Source: Bacillus sp. EAC
GTDB taxonomy: Bacteria > Bacillota > Bacilli > Bacillales > Bacillaceae_G
Direction of reading: 5' to 3'
Length of the DNA: 64,000 nt
Assembly: GCF_002156875.1 (NCBI RefSeq)
Contig: NZ_NCSY01000001.1
Location: 124,001 to 188,000, forward strand
Part shown: piece after piece, positions 1 to 9,276 of the stretch
Layout of the letters: each line of letters starts with the position of its first letter
How positions within the stretch are numbered: position 1 is the first letter of the stretch
Translations under genes and position numbers: made by a program
Notes under the pieces: generated by a model
Database searches by the model: none
The model's input: only the letters and a program-made list of their open reading frames with translations
What the model was told of the DNA's origin: nothing

Positions 1-2
1 AT

Positions 3-224
3 ATAGTAGCCGATAATCCAAATAGTGCTTCAATGATCAGTGGAGTAGATTACAAATATAAAAATCGTACTGTCTATCTAAAGTTTAGAAGTGCACCTGT
101 AAATCAATTTGGAAACTCTATAAATGAGAAAAACATTTTGATAACAGATTATTTCCCTAATGTAAAAAAGATAGTTTTACTTGGTAAGACAAATCAGAAG
201 AAAACGGTTTGGGCCATCGAATAA
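3..224 (+). CDS. C-terminal part of an unrecognised protein (5' end outside window)
   Basis: The frame is open to the left edge of the window, so this is the tail of a longer gene. The visible 73 residues contain several short beta-strand-like segments (TVYLKF, KKIVLLGK) and end WAIE before TAA at 222-224. I do not recognise a family. After the stop the same frame goes on immediately from a GTG for 27 codons (225-308) and ends YYVVLFDVEK, so the true gene may be interrupted by a nonsense codon. A terminator follows at 333-362. Confidence 0.5.
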   Translation: MVADNPNSASMISGVDYKYKNRTVYLKFRSAPVNQFGNSINEKNILITDYFPNVKKIVLLGKTNQKKTVWAIE

Positions 225-332
225 GTGATTGTTTACGTTTTTGGTATAGGAAGTGAAGCACAAAACAATGAAAAGTACTATGTAGTTCTTTTTGATGTAG
301 AAAAATAGAATTAAAATAAATGCAATTAAAAT

Positions 333-362
333 AACGCAGAGACTAAAAATTCCTGCGTTTTT
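333..362 (+). terminator. Rho-independent terminator
   Basis: Inverted repeat AACGCAG (333-339) / CTGCGTT (353-359) followed by a short T-run. It lies behind the partial gene at the window start. Confidence 0.7.
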
Positions 363-456
363 AGATTTTATCGTTTAAATACTTGCTCTATTAATTGATT
401 ATTACGTTATTCGACTTACCAACCAAAATACTTAGAAAAGATCAATACTATATTCG

Positions 457-1275
457 TTAAGGTTCGAATCCTTTTTGACTAATATAAATCTGATTATCTG
501 AAAAATATTGTTTAAATCGCTCGTAAACTATTTTATAAGCGGTAGTACTATACCCTTCTTCTAAACCTAATTCATCATATTTTGTTGCGATGCCAAGTCG
601 TGTTGTCCTTTTCCCACCACTCCCATCACCCATAAAATAATCATCAATACAAATTCTATTTACAACAGTAGATAATTTTATTGGGAAATCTTTACTACTA
701 GGTAAAAGTGGAGCAATAGTCGCCTGGGTAGGTATTCCTGCCTCCGCTAAAACTTCTAATGTTTTTAATCTTGCTTGAATGGGAGGAGCCTCTGGCGTGA
801 AATATTTTCTAATATTTTCTTCATCTGTTTCAATCGTCATACTTACCCGAACTTTATCATTAAATTGAGATAGTAAGTCGATATCTCTTTTAACAAGTGG
901 GCTACGTGTTTGTACAAATAAAAAGTCGGGTGGAACTTCCAACATTGATTCTAATAAACTTCTAGTTACTCTTTCTTTTGATTCAATTGGTTGATATGGA
1001 TCAGTACTTGAGGACATGAAGATCGTTACTTTCCCCTTCTTTTTTGCTTTTTGAAGTTCATTTCGCAAAAGTTCCGCTGCGTTCTTTTTAATATCAACCC
1101 ATTCACCCCAATCACCACTTCTAAAAAGTGAAACTGGCATTTGACGAACATAACAATATGAGCATGCAAATGAGCATCCTGTGTATGGATTTAAAGAATG
1201 CGTGTAGCCAGATAGAAAACCCGTTGCTTTATTAAGTATTGTTTTTGGATTCTTATAATATATTTCACTCTTCAT
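457..1275 (-). CDS. Radical SAM protein, SplB-like (COG1533)
   Basis: Predicted iron-sulfur radical SAM enzyme of the spore-photoproduct-lyase-like family (Rv2578c/SplB-like, about 270 aa). The cluster motif CxxxCxxC is seen as C34-SFA-C38-SY-C41, followed by Tyr. Typical downstream blocks are SSSTDPYQPIE and VQTRSPLVKRDID. The start is the ATG at 1275 because GGAGG lies just upstream (1283-1287 on the other strand); an ATG at 1308 would read through that site. Members differ in substrate and this one lacks the longer N-terminus of true SplB, so a DNA photoproduct substrate is not established. The O6-alkylguanine transferase gene lies upstream on the same strand, which may or may not be a functional link. 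Confidence 0.8.
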   Translation of the reverse strand: MKSEIYYKNPKTILNKATGFLSGYTHSLNPYTGCSFACSYCYVRQMPVSLFRSGDWGEWVDIKKNAAELLRNELQKAKKKGKVTIFMSSSTDPYQPIESKERVTRSLLESMLEVPPDFLFVQTRSPLVKRDIDLLSQFNDKVRVSMTIETDEENIRKYFTPEAPPIQARLKTLEVLAEAGIPTQATIAPLLPSSKDFPIKLSTVVNRICIDDYFMGDGSGGKRTTRLGIATKYDELGLEEGYSTTAYKIVYERFKQYFSDNQIYISQKGFEP

Positions 1276-1332
1276 TAAATGTCCTCCAAAAATTGTTATA
1301 CTTATCAAAAAGTAGAAGTAGATTAGAATTTT

Positions 1333-1851
1333 TTATATTATTGACTCCATTTTCAAGAGATTAACTTTCATTTCTAAGCCACCACGATAACCAGTTAAAG
1401 AACCATTTTTACCGATAACTCGGTGACATGGAATTGCAATTAAAATTGGATTTGCACCTATAGCTGTTCCAACCGCTCGAACAGATTTTGGTCTATTTAT
1501 AAAATGTGCAATATCTGAATATGACTTTGTTTCACCATATGGAATGTTGCATAATGCATTCCATACATCTAGTTGAAAAGATGTGCCTTTAAAGACTAGT
1601 GGTTGTGTAAAATTTTTTCTCTGGCCATTTAAGAACTCGATTAACTCTTTTTTGTATGTTTGTAATTTATTAGGGTCTTCAATAAGTTCATTACCTGGAA
1701 AATGTTTGTTTACCCATTTTACTAATTCAGCAAATGACTCATTTTGCGATCCTACAAAACATAGTCCTTTGTTTGTAGCAGCTATATAAATATTCCATTC
1801 ATTATGATTTATAAGTGTCCAATTTACTACTTCATTATTGTTAAGAACCAT
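1333..1851 (-). CDS. ogt: Methylated-DNA--protein-cysteine S-methyltransferase
   Basis: Suicide repair enzyme that moves the alkyl group from O6-alkylguanine (and O4-alkylthymine) to its own cysteine. The active site PCHRVIG is present with the acceptor at about Cys142. The helix-turn-helix/arginine-finger region reads RPKSVRAVGTAIGANP, and the usual GYRGGLEMK lies near the C-terminus. The length of 172 aa fits Ogt/AdaB. The start is the ATG at 1851, which has AGAGGTG about 8 bases upstream; the reading frame extends further up, but those codons look like an AT-rich leader. It sits 57 bases upstream of the radical SAM gene. Confidence 0.9.
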   Translation of the reverse strand: MVLNNNEVVNWTLINHNEWNIYIAATNKGLCFVGSQNESFAELVKWVNKHFPGNELIEDPNKLQTYKKELIEFLNGQRKNFTQPLVFKGTSFQLDVWNALCNIPYGETKSYSDIAHFINRPKSVRAVGTAIGANPILIAIPCHRVIGKNGSLTGYRGGLEMKVNLLKMESII

Positions 1852-1961
1852 ATTGTTCACCTCTTGTAAAATTTTAACTATATAAATTATTATAACCTTG
1901 ATCGCAACAAATGACTTGTTGATAAAATGAAAGAGCAAGATTTTGATATTTAAATATAGAA

Positions 1962-1999
1962 AAAATAAAACCCACTAGATTTTAATCTAATGGGTTTTA
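1962..1999 (-). terminator. Rho-independent terminator of the DUF1836 gene
   Basis: AAAACCCA ... TGGGTTTT stem directly downstream of the minus-strand gene ending at 2003, with an A-run on the plus strand (T-run in the transcript). Confidence 0.75.
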
Positions 2000-2002
2000 C
2001 GA

Positions 2003-2572
2003 TTAACCTTTTGCAATTAATTCAGCTACTAAATTTTCAGCAGCATTTTTATATAAATTACTAATATTAACAAATGATGAAATTAGTAATAATTGCTCCA
2101 AATATTCCAAATCATCATGTTCAATTTGTTCTAATTGTGAGTTTACATCTTCTACTCTAGATCGAACATCCTTCTTAAATTCTTCTTTAGTTGAATTGTT
2201 CAATGCTAAGAAACTGTTATAAATTTCATCTAATTCAAAATCTTCATCATCATGTATTTTAAGATTTAATTTATTTAAAGTGTCTTTAATGTCATTTATC
2301 GAAAGTGCACCTTTTAAATGGTAAATGAGACTAATTAAAATAATATGTTTCTTTGAATACTTTTTATTTTTAATAGGGAAAAGCAGCTTAGCCTTTGCAT
2401 AATTATTTATCATTGTTTTTGTTAGGATTTTCTCATTCGAATTCCGTTTAGCAAATTTATTATCAAATAATTGAATAACTTGATCCATATACAGATCGAT
2501 TTCAGGTATATCCTCTAATGTTATTTTATTCTCTAAGTCTAGCTTCTCAAGTAAGTCTTTTATATTTATCAT
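2003..2572 (-). CDS. DUF1836 domain protein
   Basis: About 189 aa, rich in Lys, Asn and Asp. The middle carries the DUF1836 signature ILTKTMINNYAK-KLLFPI-KYSKKHI, which resembles a MerR/winged-helix DNA-binding region; these proteins are thought to be regulators, but none is characterised that I can name. The ATG at 2572 is chosen because GAGG lies 8 bases upstream; a TTG four codons earlier overlaps that site. The gene has its own terminator and diverges from the hemolysin III gene. Confidence 0.75.
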   Translation of the reverse strand: MINIKDLLEKLDLENKITLEDIPEIDLYMDQVIQLFDNKFAKRNSNEKILTKTMINNYAKAKLLFPIKNKKYSKKHIILISLIYHLKGALSINDIKDTLNKLNLKIHDDEDFELDEIYNSFLALNNSTKEEFKKDVRSRVEDVNSQLEQIEHDDLEYLEQLLLISSFVNISNLYKNAAENLVAELIAKG

Positions 2573-2713
2573 TTCTAACCTCAATTAACTTAATATTGTG
2601 TTTTATTATAACATTTTTAAAATGCTTATTCAAACGCTTGACTATATAATGTTGTTAATGATAACTTTATATGTAGTTATCAAAACTACATAACATAGTC
2701 GGAGGAGATTTTA

Positions 2714-3361
2714 ATGGAAAATTATATGCGTGAACCAATTAATACGTTAACACATCTTGTCGGTGCAGTTTTATCCCTTATTGGCTTAATTGCAATGGTC
2801 ATTAAAACGGTCTATTTAGATTCTTCTATTCTGGATATAACGTCGGTAATTGTATTTGGAATTAGTATGATACTTCTCTATTTGGCTTCTACGACTTATC
2901 ATATGGTGTTAGCAAAAGATAAAGTAATTTCATTTTTGAGACGATTAGATCATTCAATGATATTTGTCTTAATTGCAGGTACATATACTCCTTTTTGTTT
3001 AATTAGCCTAAATGGAAAAACAGGTTGGATTATTTTTTCAATTGTCACATTTATTGCGCTATGTGGCATCATGTTTAAAATGATTTGGTTTAATTGTCCG
3101 CGATGGCTTTCAACATCTCTTTATATCGCTTTAGGGTGGGTTATTGTCATTGCATCTGCACCTCTTTCAAAGGAAATTGGTTTAACAGGTTTATCTACTT
3201 TAATTGTTGGTGGGTTATTTTACACAATTGGTGGCGTAATCTATGGTTTAAAGCCTAAATTTCTTTCATTTAAAAATTGGGGCTTTCATGAGATCTTCCA
3301 TGTATTTATTATGTTGGGAACCCTTTCGCATTTCCTATGCGTTTATCTTTTTGTCCTTTAG
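2714..3361 (+). CDS. Hemolysin III family membrane protein (TrhA/YqfA-like, PAQR)
   Basis: Integral membrane protein of 215 aa with seven hydrophobic segments. It shows the family landmarks: REPINTLTHLVG at the N-terminus, the buried STTYH and LDHSMIFVLIAGTYTPF in the middle, and HEIFHVFIMLGTLSHF at the end, whose conserved His and Asp form the predicted metal site shared with the PAQR superfamily. GGAGGAG lies 8 bases before the ATG. Relatives influence membrane homeostasis; haemolytic activity should not be assumed. It is a single gene with a terminator at 3413-3462. Confidence 0.85.
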   Translation: MENYMREPINTLTHLVGAVLSLIGLIAMVIKTVYLDSSILDITSVIVFGISMILLYLASTTYHMVLAKDKVISFLRRLDHSMIFVLIAGTYTPFCLISLNGKTGWIIFSIVTFIALCGIMFKMIWFNCPRWLSTSLYIALGWVIVIASAPLSKEIGLTGLSTLIVGGLFYTIGGVIYGLKPKFLSFKNWGFHEIFHVFIMLGTLSHFLCVYLFVL

Positions 3362-3412
3362 AAATATTTAAATAAAAGACTATGTTAAAAATATAAAGCC
3401 AAATAAAAATAT

Positions 3413-3462
3413 GCCTCATCGTGTTTGAGTTATTTTGTACTCAAACATGACGAGGCTTTTTT
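3413..3462. terminator. Strong bidirectional terminator
   Basis: Long stem GCCTCATCGTGTTTGAG / CTCAAACATGACGAGGC with one mismatch, followed by T6. It separates the convergent hemolysin III gene and the germination operon and can serve both. Confidence 0.85.
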
Positions 3463-3466
3463 GTTT

Positions 3467-4594
3467 TTATTCAATTATCCCCGTTCCAACTACTTCTACT
3501 TTTACAACTGGATTGATTTTTATCTTTGGATAAGTTTTCATCCAATCTAATTGTTTCCATACCTTTGGATGAAATGCTATTAAGTCTCTTCCAATTCCTA
3601 AATAATCACAATTTGCTTCTTGTAAAGTTTGAATAATTTTTCGTGCTTTTGCTGTTAATTGTTTTGAGATTTCTTCATTCAATCTATTTATTACTTTCTT
3701 TTTAGAAAGTTCATCTTTTGGATACTCTAATGTTTCTACTTTTAAATATAATTTAATATCGAGTGATATATCATTATTTTTGGAAATTTTAAGTTCTTTT
3801 TTAATCTTATTTTTTTTAACATCAATTGAAACAAATTTATTTCTCATATCTTTTTCTTTTGGATTAACATTTAATGTGAATTTTGCGAATTTTTCCATCT
3901 GATCCTTTAATAACAAAAGTAATGTAGGATCTTCTTCTGTAATGTTATAACCTGTATATTTACGACCATTAAATAATGCTACACCTGTTACATCTATCAT
4001 ATTATCTTTTGTTTTTTCAACTAAAGGAAGAGCAATATCTTCACCTGGGTCGAATATGGTTGGACATATAGATTGAACATTTTCATTCGGCACGATTGTA
4101 TACGTTTCTGCTGTTGTAATAATTTTTAAAACTTCCTCGCTGATCAGTGTTTCTTCAATCATTTTAAGTTTTAAAATTTCATCGGATCTCCCTTTACTTA
4201 CAACAACCTTTGCTCCTAATGAACTACGTGGATCTCGGTAAATAATATCTAAAACTGGATAGATATCTTCTTTCGCCATCTCATTACTAAAAAGTAAAAG
4301 CCTTGTCTTACTCACCGCATAGTCACCAGAGATTTTTCGTGAAATTTTCGATCTGGAGTCTGACAACGTAGGTGCAACTGCCTGAACAATGACATTTGTT
4401 GATTCAGGTTGTCTCGTTCCTTTACTCGATTGTGAATTTGTTCGAATGACTGCGGTTAATAACATATTTCCATCTTTCTCTAAATCTCCACCAAAACCAT
4501 AGACAACCTTTGCTTCTTTTAATAATCTTTGGTCCCAGCAACTCGATAGAAATAATAAACAGCTAAATGTTAGAAAACAAATTTTATATTTCAT
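3467..4594 (-). CDS. Spore germination lipoprotein, GerC (Ger(x)C) family
   Basis: Lipoprotein subunit of a GerA-type germinant receptor in the inner spore membrane. A lipoprotein signal peptide is visible: basic start, hydrophobic core and lipobox L16-S-S-C19, followed by the family motif CWDQRLL. The rest (375 aa) has the three-domain GerC features, including RKISGDYAVSKTRLLLFSNEMA and YLGIGRDLIAFHPKVW near the C-terminus. It is the last gene of a gerA-gerB-gerC operon and overlaps the permease gene by 11 bases, implying translational coupling. Which germinant the receptor recognises cannot be read from the sequence. Confidence 0.9.
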   Translation of the reverse strand: MKYKICFLTFSCLLFLSSCWDQRLLKEAKVVYGFGGDLEKDGNMLLTAVIRTNSQSSKGTRQPESTNVIVQAVAPTLSDSRSKISRKISGDYAVSKTRLLLFSNEMAKEDIYPVLDIIYRDPRSSLGAKVVVSKGRSDEILKLKMIEETLISEEVLKIITTAETYTIVPNENVQSICPTIFDPGEDIALPLVEKTKDNMIDVTGVALFNGRKYTGYNITEEDPTLLLLLKDQMEKFAKFTLNVNPKEKDMRNKFVSIDVKKNKIKKELKISKNNDISLDIKLYLKVETLEYPKDELSKKKVINRLNEEISKQLTAKARKIIQTLQEANCDYLGIGRDLIAFHPKVWKQLDWMKTYPKIKINPVVKVEVVGTGIIE

Positions 4595-5687
4595 GTAATT
4601 TACCAGGATCTTTCTTTTTTCGGATTACTGAGACGATCAATAATATGAAAGGGATCAAAGCGATATAAATATAGCTCGAATACGAAACAAACTTGTTAAA
4701 TTTTTGAAGAACATTTTCCTCTTGCGGTATGAAAATTGAAATGATCACAATCAATACACCTAATACAAATGTCGCTTTTTTATGATTTTTTAATTTTAAT
4801 AATTTACTAACTCCGACACTTGAGACATGTAAATAGGTGACAAATGAAGTGATAATCGGTACGACCCAAATAGATAAAAAAATTAAATCAAGCCTTTCAA
4901 CTACTTCATAAGATAAAGCTTTTAGCATATAAAGAATGGGTTCAGTAACGATTTCGATTTCTTTCGGACTAAAAACAACATAACTAGTAATTAAGAAAAA
5001 TGTATATAAAATTGAAACAAAACCAATTGCAATTGATGAACTTTTCAAAATTTCTTTGTTAGTTGCTTTAACGAAAGGAAAAATGATTAATATCGCTTCA
5101 AAACCTAACATAGACATGAGTGAATCATGAGATCCTAACAAAATATTCTTTACTCCAGATTGTCCAATTGGAAATAAATATTTAACATTCGTATCAGTAT
5201 AAGAAAATAACTCTAAAATAACTAAAAATACGATTAAAATAGACACAAAAGTAAAAAACCTTGATATTACTTTTAAATTTTCTCTTCCAAGATAAACACC
5301 TGTACCAACAATACAAAGAATAATGACGTAAGGTGGTGTAAGAGTTAAAATCCATTTTTTTAAAATTGCTACAGTAACCGAAACAACAAATATTGATATA
5401 AGAAAAAAATTGAGAATATAGAAAAACGATATGATATTTCCTATAAATTTGCCTACGATTTTGTTTACGTATTCATAAATCGTATCATTTGGGAATCGTT
5501 TACCAAGTGCCCACATAATGAACAATAAAATAAAAACCCCTACTCCGGCTATTAAACCTGAAATCCATCCATCACTTTTAGCATGAAGATGGACCATGTA
5601 AGGTAAAGAAAGTAATCCTACTCCAATTTGAGCTTGCAAAATAAAGAACATTAATTGTGATTTTGATATTAATTTTTCATTATTCAT
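4584..5687 (-). CDS. Spore germination permease, GerB family
   Basis: Inner-spore-membrane subunit of the amino acid/polyamine/organocation permease fold that forms the germinant-binding part of GerA-type receptors. It is 367 aa with about ten hydrophobic segments. The N-terminus SKSQLMFFILQAQIGVGLLSLPY is the characteristic GerAB first helix, with the unwound GVG stretch. The C-terminal tail is basic. It overlaps the upstream gerA-like gene by 8 bases and the downstream gerC-like gene by 11. Confidence 0.9.
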   Translation of the reverse strand: MNNEKLISKSQLMFFILQAQIGVGLLSLPYMVHLHAKSDGWISGLIAGVGVFILLFIMWALGKRFPNDTIYEYVNKIVGKFIGNIISFFYILNFFLISIFVVSVTVAILKKWILTLTPPYVIILCIVGTGVYLGRENLKVISRFFTFVSILIVFLVILELFSYTDTNVKYLFPIGQSGVKNILLGSHDSLMSMLGFEAILIIFPFVKATNKEILKSSSIAIGFVSILYTFFLITSYVVFSPKEIEIVTEPILYMLKALSYEVVERLDLIFLSIWVVPIITSFVTYLHVSSVGVSKLLKLKNHKKATFVLGVLIVIISIFIPQEENVLQKFNKFVSYSSYIYIALIPFILLIVSVIRKKKDPGKLHEI

Positions 5688-7173
5688 TATTTTTCCAGCC
5701 TCTTGAATTTTTTGTTTTTCTAAATTTCTTTGGTAGTGGAGATTTAGGTCTTTCGTTCATTTTCCACATTGGCAATCTATAAATCGTATCTTTCATATCC
5801 TTAGATCGAAATGGTGCAAACGGAGCAAAATATGGTGAACCAAATGATTCTAACTTACAGAGATGAATTAAAATAATCACAAGTCCAAAAACAATACCTA
5901 TTAGTCCTATAAATGATGCAGCGAACATTAATGGAAATCCTAATATTCTTACTGATGTACCCATTTCACTATCAGGCACAACAAATGATGAAATTGCAGT
6001 TAAAGCTACGACAACTAGCATCGTATTAGAGACTAAATTAGCTTCTACCACTGCAGTACCAATTACAAGTCCACCTACTACACCAAGTGTTTGGGAAATA
6101 GGGCTTGGTAATCGGATTGCTGATTCTCTAAGTAATTCAAGAATAATTTGCATACTTAATGCTTCGATTAAAGGAGGAAATGGCACATATTCTAATGAAC
6201 TTTTTACATTAAAAACTAAATCAATTGGAATAATTTCAAAATGAAATGAGACTAAGGCAATATATAATGCAGGAAGTGATATTGAAATGATGAAACTTAA
6301 AAGCCTCATTAAGCGAAAAAATGAAGCGATAATCCATCTGCTATTATAATCATCTGGCGTTTGATAAAATGAAAAAAAAGTAATCGGCATAACTAAAACA
6401 GATGGAGTACCATCAGTTACCACAGCTACCCTTCCATCCATTAAATTAGCAGCAACACGATCCGGTCTTTCAGTTGAAAGCATTTGGGGAAATGGTGAAA
6501 AGGAATTATCTTCTATAAATTCCTCTATATTAACGACATAATCAACGTCTATATAAGAGAGTCTCCGTTTAACTTCTTTTACTAGTTCTTCATTTGCAAT
6601 CGAAACAACATATACTAAAGCAATTGTAGTATCTGATTCTCGCCCAAGAGTTAGGTAGTTAACAACAAGATTCGGATTATTTATTCTCCTTCTAACTAGA
6701 TTAATATTTATTTCCAAGCTCTCTACAAAGCCATCATGAGAACCCCTTACTACTTGTTCGTTATGTGGTTCATCAACCGCCCTATTTTCAAAGGAAGAAG
6801 TATTTAAAAAAACTGCAGTTGTTTCATTTTCAGTAAAGATAATTGTTTTTCCCTTCACTAATGCTAAAATACTTTCATCTAGTGAGGTTGATAACTTAAT
6901 ATCTTTATTAGAAAGGATATTGATAATTCCTTCATTCGGACTATTAATGATTTGTTGGAGTTGTGTTTCAATAACATCACTTTTTACAATCGTATCAATA
7001 TATAAAACAGCTACTTTTTGATTATTTTTTTCTATATTCCTTATGGTTAAGTCACTTGTATTAAATAATGCGTTCTTTACAAAATCAATATTAGTTGATA
7101 AATTATCCGATACGACTTTTACTATTTCTTTATTACTTGAACGGTAATTAGAATTGTTTTTTTTCGAACGCAT
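5680..7173 (-). CDS. Spore germination protein, GerA family
   Basis: GerAA-type subunit of a germinant receptor, 497 aa. It has a large cytosolic N-terminal domain (residues 1 to about 245, with the family blocks VLYIDTIVKSDVI, SHDGFVESLEININLVRRRI and VNYLTLGRESDT), then a membrane domain of about five helices (RLMRLLSFIISISLPALYIAL; PSPISQTLGVVGGLVIGTAVVEA) and a basic tail ending RKTKNSRGW. The start is ATG with GAGGTGA somewhat far upstream. It is the first gene of the operon; a perfect dyad lies about 50 bases before the start. Expression in the forespore under sigma-G is expected for the family, but I cannot point to a convincing sigma-G promoter. Confidence 0.9.
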   Translation of the reverse strand: MRSKKNNSNYRSSNKEIVKVVSDNLSTNIDFVKNALFNTSDLTIRNIEKNNQKVAVLYIDTIVKSDVIETQLQQIINSPNEGIINILSNKDIKLSTSLDESILALVKGKTIIFTENETTAVFLNTSSFENRAVDEPHNEQVVRGSHDGFVESLEININLVRRRINNPNLVVNYLTLGRESDTTIALVYVVSIANEELVKEVKRRLSYIDVDYVVNIEEFIEDNSFSPFPQMLSTERPDRVAANLMDGRVAVVTDGTPSVLVMPITFFSFYQTPDDYNSRWIIASFFRLMRLLSFIISISLPALYIALVSFHFEIIPIDLVFNVKSSLEYVPFPPLIEALSMQIILELLRESAIRLPSPISQTLGVVGGLVIGTAVVEANLVSNTMLVVVALTAISSFVVPDSEMGTSVRILGFPLMFAASFIGLIGIVFGLVIILIHLCKLESFGSPYFAPFAPFRSKDMKDTIYRLPMWKMNERPKSPLPKKFRKTKNSRGWKNNE

Positions 7174-7221
7174 AGATGAAATGTCACCTCAAAAATCCTC
7201 AAATAAAGTAATTTTATTTTG

Positions 7222-7244
7222 TGTATAATCAATTGGATTATACA
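7222..7244. promoter_or_regulatory. Perfect inverted repeat upstream of the gerA-type operon
   Basis: TGTATAATC (7222-7230), AATTG spacer, GATTATACA (7236-7244): nine base pairs of perfect dyad symmetry about 50 bases before the gerA-like start. No T-run follows on either side, so it is not a terminator. It looks like a repressor operator or a palindrome containing a TATAAT-like -10 box on both strands. Confidence 0.45.
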
Positions 7245-7361
7245 TTTATAAAACGTATAATCGAATAACCTTTTATACTTCGTTTTAAGAATTTAATTTG
7301 ACTAGTTGAAATTGAACTTTAATATTGACTTTTAAAATATTTAATCTAAATTGGCTTTACA

Positions 7362-7400
7362 AAAAAACACGATAATTCCATTAGGATTTATCGTGTTTTA
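7362..7400 (-). terminator. Terminator of the fructose operon
   Basis: AACACGATAA (7366-7375) / TTATCGTGTT (7388-7397) with a T-run in the minus-strand transcript, just behind the fruA stop codon. Confidence 0.8.
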
Positions 7401-7412
7401 TACTAGATAAAT

Positions 7413-9266
7413 TTATAGTTCTTTCACTCTTCTTTTCCATAGTCCTAGTATGATAGCTGTAACAATTGAACCGATAATTATCGATAATATATACATAAAT
7501 GGTTTATTAACTAATGGAATAACAAATATTCCACCGTGAGGAGCAGGTAAAGTAATACCAAATCCCATGGATAAACCACCTGCAATTGCTGAACCAATAA
7601 CCGAACTTACTATAACTCTTACTGGATCTGCAGCTGCAAAAGGTATTGCACCTTCAGTTATAAAAGAAATTCCCATAATATAATTTGTAATTCCTGACTT
7701 ACGCTCTAATTCTGTAAATTTAGATTTAAAAAATGTCGTAGCTAATGCGATCCCAATAGGTGGTACCATACCACCTGCCATAACAGCCGCGTGAGGTCCG
7801 AAATTATTAGCAGCAATTGCAGCAAGTCCAAAAGTAAAGGCTGCTTTATTGATTGGACCACCCATATCTACTGCCATCATACCACCTAAAATTAAACCTA
7901 GTAAAATGGCATTTCCACCACTTAAGCTGCTAAGCCAATTAGTTAGTCCTGTATTCAAAAACGTTACAGGAGGATTAACAACAAGTTCCATTAAAACACC
8001 AGTAATCAATAAACCAAAAACAGGATATAACAGAACAGGTTTCATTCCTTCGAGTGCATTTGGTAAGTTTGAAAATAGTTTTTTCAAACCCAATACTACA
8101 TACCCAGCTAAGAAACCTGCTACGAGACCTCCTAAAAAACCTGCTCCAGCATCAGCTGCTAAAAATCCACCGACAACACCTGGAGCAAAGCCAGGTCGGT
8201 CAGCAATTGAACTCGCTATAAATCCAGCTAAAATCGGTACTAAAAAACTAAAAGCACCAGTGCCTCCAACCTTCATTAATAATTCTGCTAATGGACCTTT
8301 AGTATGAATCCCACCAAATGCAAATGCTAGAGCAATTAAAATCCCTCCACTTACAACAAATGGTAACATGTTACTTACACCATTCATTAAGTGTTTGTAA
8401 ATACTTGGTCCATTAGATGTTGATTTAGATGTATCTGAACTAGTATGTTTAGAATGGAAAATTGGGGCATTTTGATTAACTGCTTTCTCAATGAGTTCCT
8501 TTGGTTTGCGTATCCCATCAGCAACTGGAACTTGGATAACGTGTTTACCATCAAAACGATTTACATCAACTTTTTTATCAGCGGCAACAATAATTGCTGT
8601 TGCTTTTTTTATTTCATCTATTGATAACTCATTTTTTATGCCTGTTGAACCATTTGTTTCAACTTTTATATCGACATTTAATTCCTTGGCCTTGGCTTTT
8701 AATGCATCAGCGGCCATGTAAGTATGTGCAATACCTGTAGGACAAGCAGTAACAGCAAGAATCAATGGACGAGTTGAGTTATTAGAAATTAATACCTCTT
8801 CTTCATGAATCGATTCTTCCTTGTTATTAATTAATTGAATAATCTCAGAAGCTGTATTAGCACTTAAAAGTAATCTACGAAACTCTTCATCCATTAATAA
8901 TGTAGATAATCGTGATAATGTTTCTAAATGTGCATTATTTGCGCCTTCACTTGCAGCGATCATAAAAAATAACTTTGCGGGTTGAGCGTCCAATGACTCA
9001 TAATCAATTCCTGATTTTGATCGACCAAATACAATTGATGGTGTTTTAACTGCAGCTGTCTTCGCGTGAGGAATGGCAATCCCTTCACCTATCCCAGTTG
9101 TGCTTTGTTTTTCACGAGCTATAATTGCATCTTTAAACATTTCTTTATCATTTAATCTACCCGTATTAAATAATACATCTGTCAGTTCATTAATAACCGA
9201 TAATTTTGTGGTTGATTTTAATTCTATGAGTACCGTATCAATTTTTAGTAAGTCTGTTATCCTCAA
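7413..9266 (-). CDS. fruA: PTS fructose transporter, EIIABC
   Basis: Fused phosphotransferase permease that takes up fructose and phosphorylates it at C1. Domain order: EIIA (residues 1 to about 145, phospho-His in GIAIPHAK), EIIB-Fru (about 160-270, phospho-Cys in VTACPTGIAHTYMAADAL) and EIIC membrane domain (about 290-617, with DMGGPINKAAFTFG). Third gene of fruR-fruK-fruA. The start is uncertain: TTG at 9266 begins with the family-like RITDLL and has GGTGAGG just upstream; GTG at 9275 is an alternative, and the frame extends to a TTG at 9290 inside fruK. The fructose 1-phosphate product feeds FruK. Confidence 0.92.
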   Translation of the reverse strand: MRITDLLKIDTVLIELKSTTKLSVINELTDVLFNTGRLNDKEMFKDAIIAREKQSTTGIGEGIAIPHAKTAAVKTPSIVFGRSKSGIDYESLDAQPAKLFFMIAASEGANNAHLETLSRLSTLLMDEEFRRLLLSANTASEIIQLINNKEESIHEEEVLISNNSTRPLILAVTACPTGIAHTYMAADALKAKAKELNVDIKVETNGSTGIKNELSIDEIKKATAIIVAADKKVDVNRFDGKHVIQVPVADGIRKPKELIEKAVNQNAPIFHSKHTSSDTSKSTSNGPSIYKHLMNGVSNMLPFVVSGGILIALAFAFGGIHTKGPLAELLMKVGGTGAFSFLVPILAGFIASSIADRPGFAPGVVGGFLAADAGAGFLGGLVAGFLAGYVVLGLKKLFSNLPNALEGMKPVLLYPVFGLLITGVLMELVVNPPVTFLNTGLTNWLSSLSGGNAILLGLILGGMMAVDMGGPINKAAFTFGLAAIAANNFGPHAAVMAGGMVPPIGIALATTFFKSKFTELERKSGITNYIMGISFITEGAIPFAAADPVRVIVSSVIGSAIAGGLSMGFGITLPAPHGGIFVIPLVNKPFMYILSIIIGSIVTAIILGLWKRRVKEL

Positions 9267-9276
9267 TTTCCTCACC

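Noticed and set aside
7849-8307. 152-codon plus-strand frame rich in Pro, Lys and Ala
   Set aside because: Antisense to the EIIC domain of fruA; no start signals.
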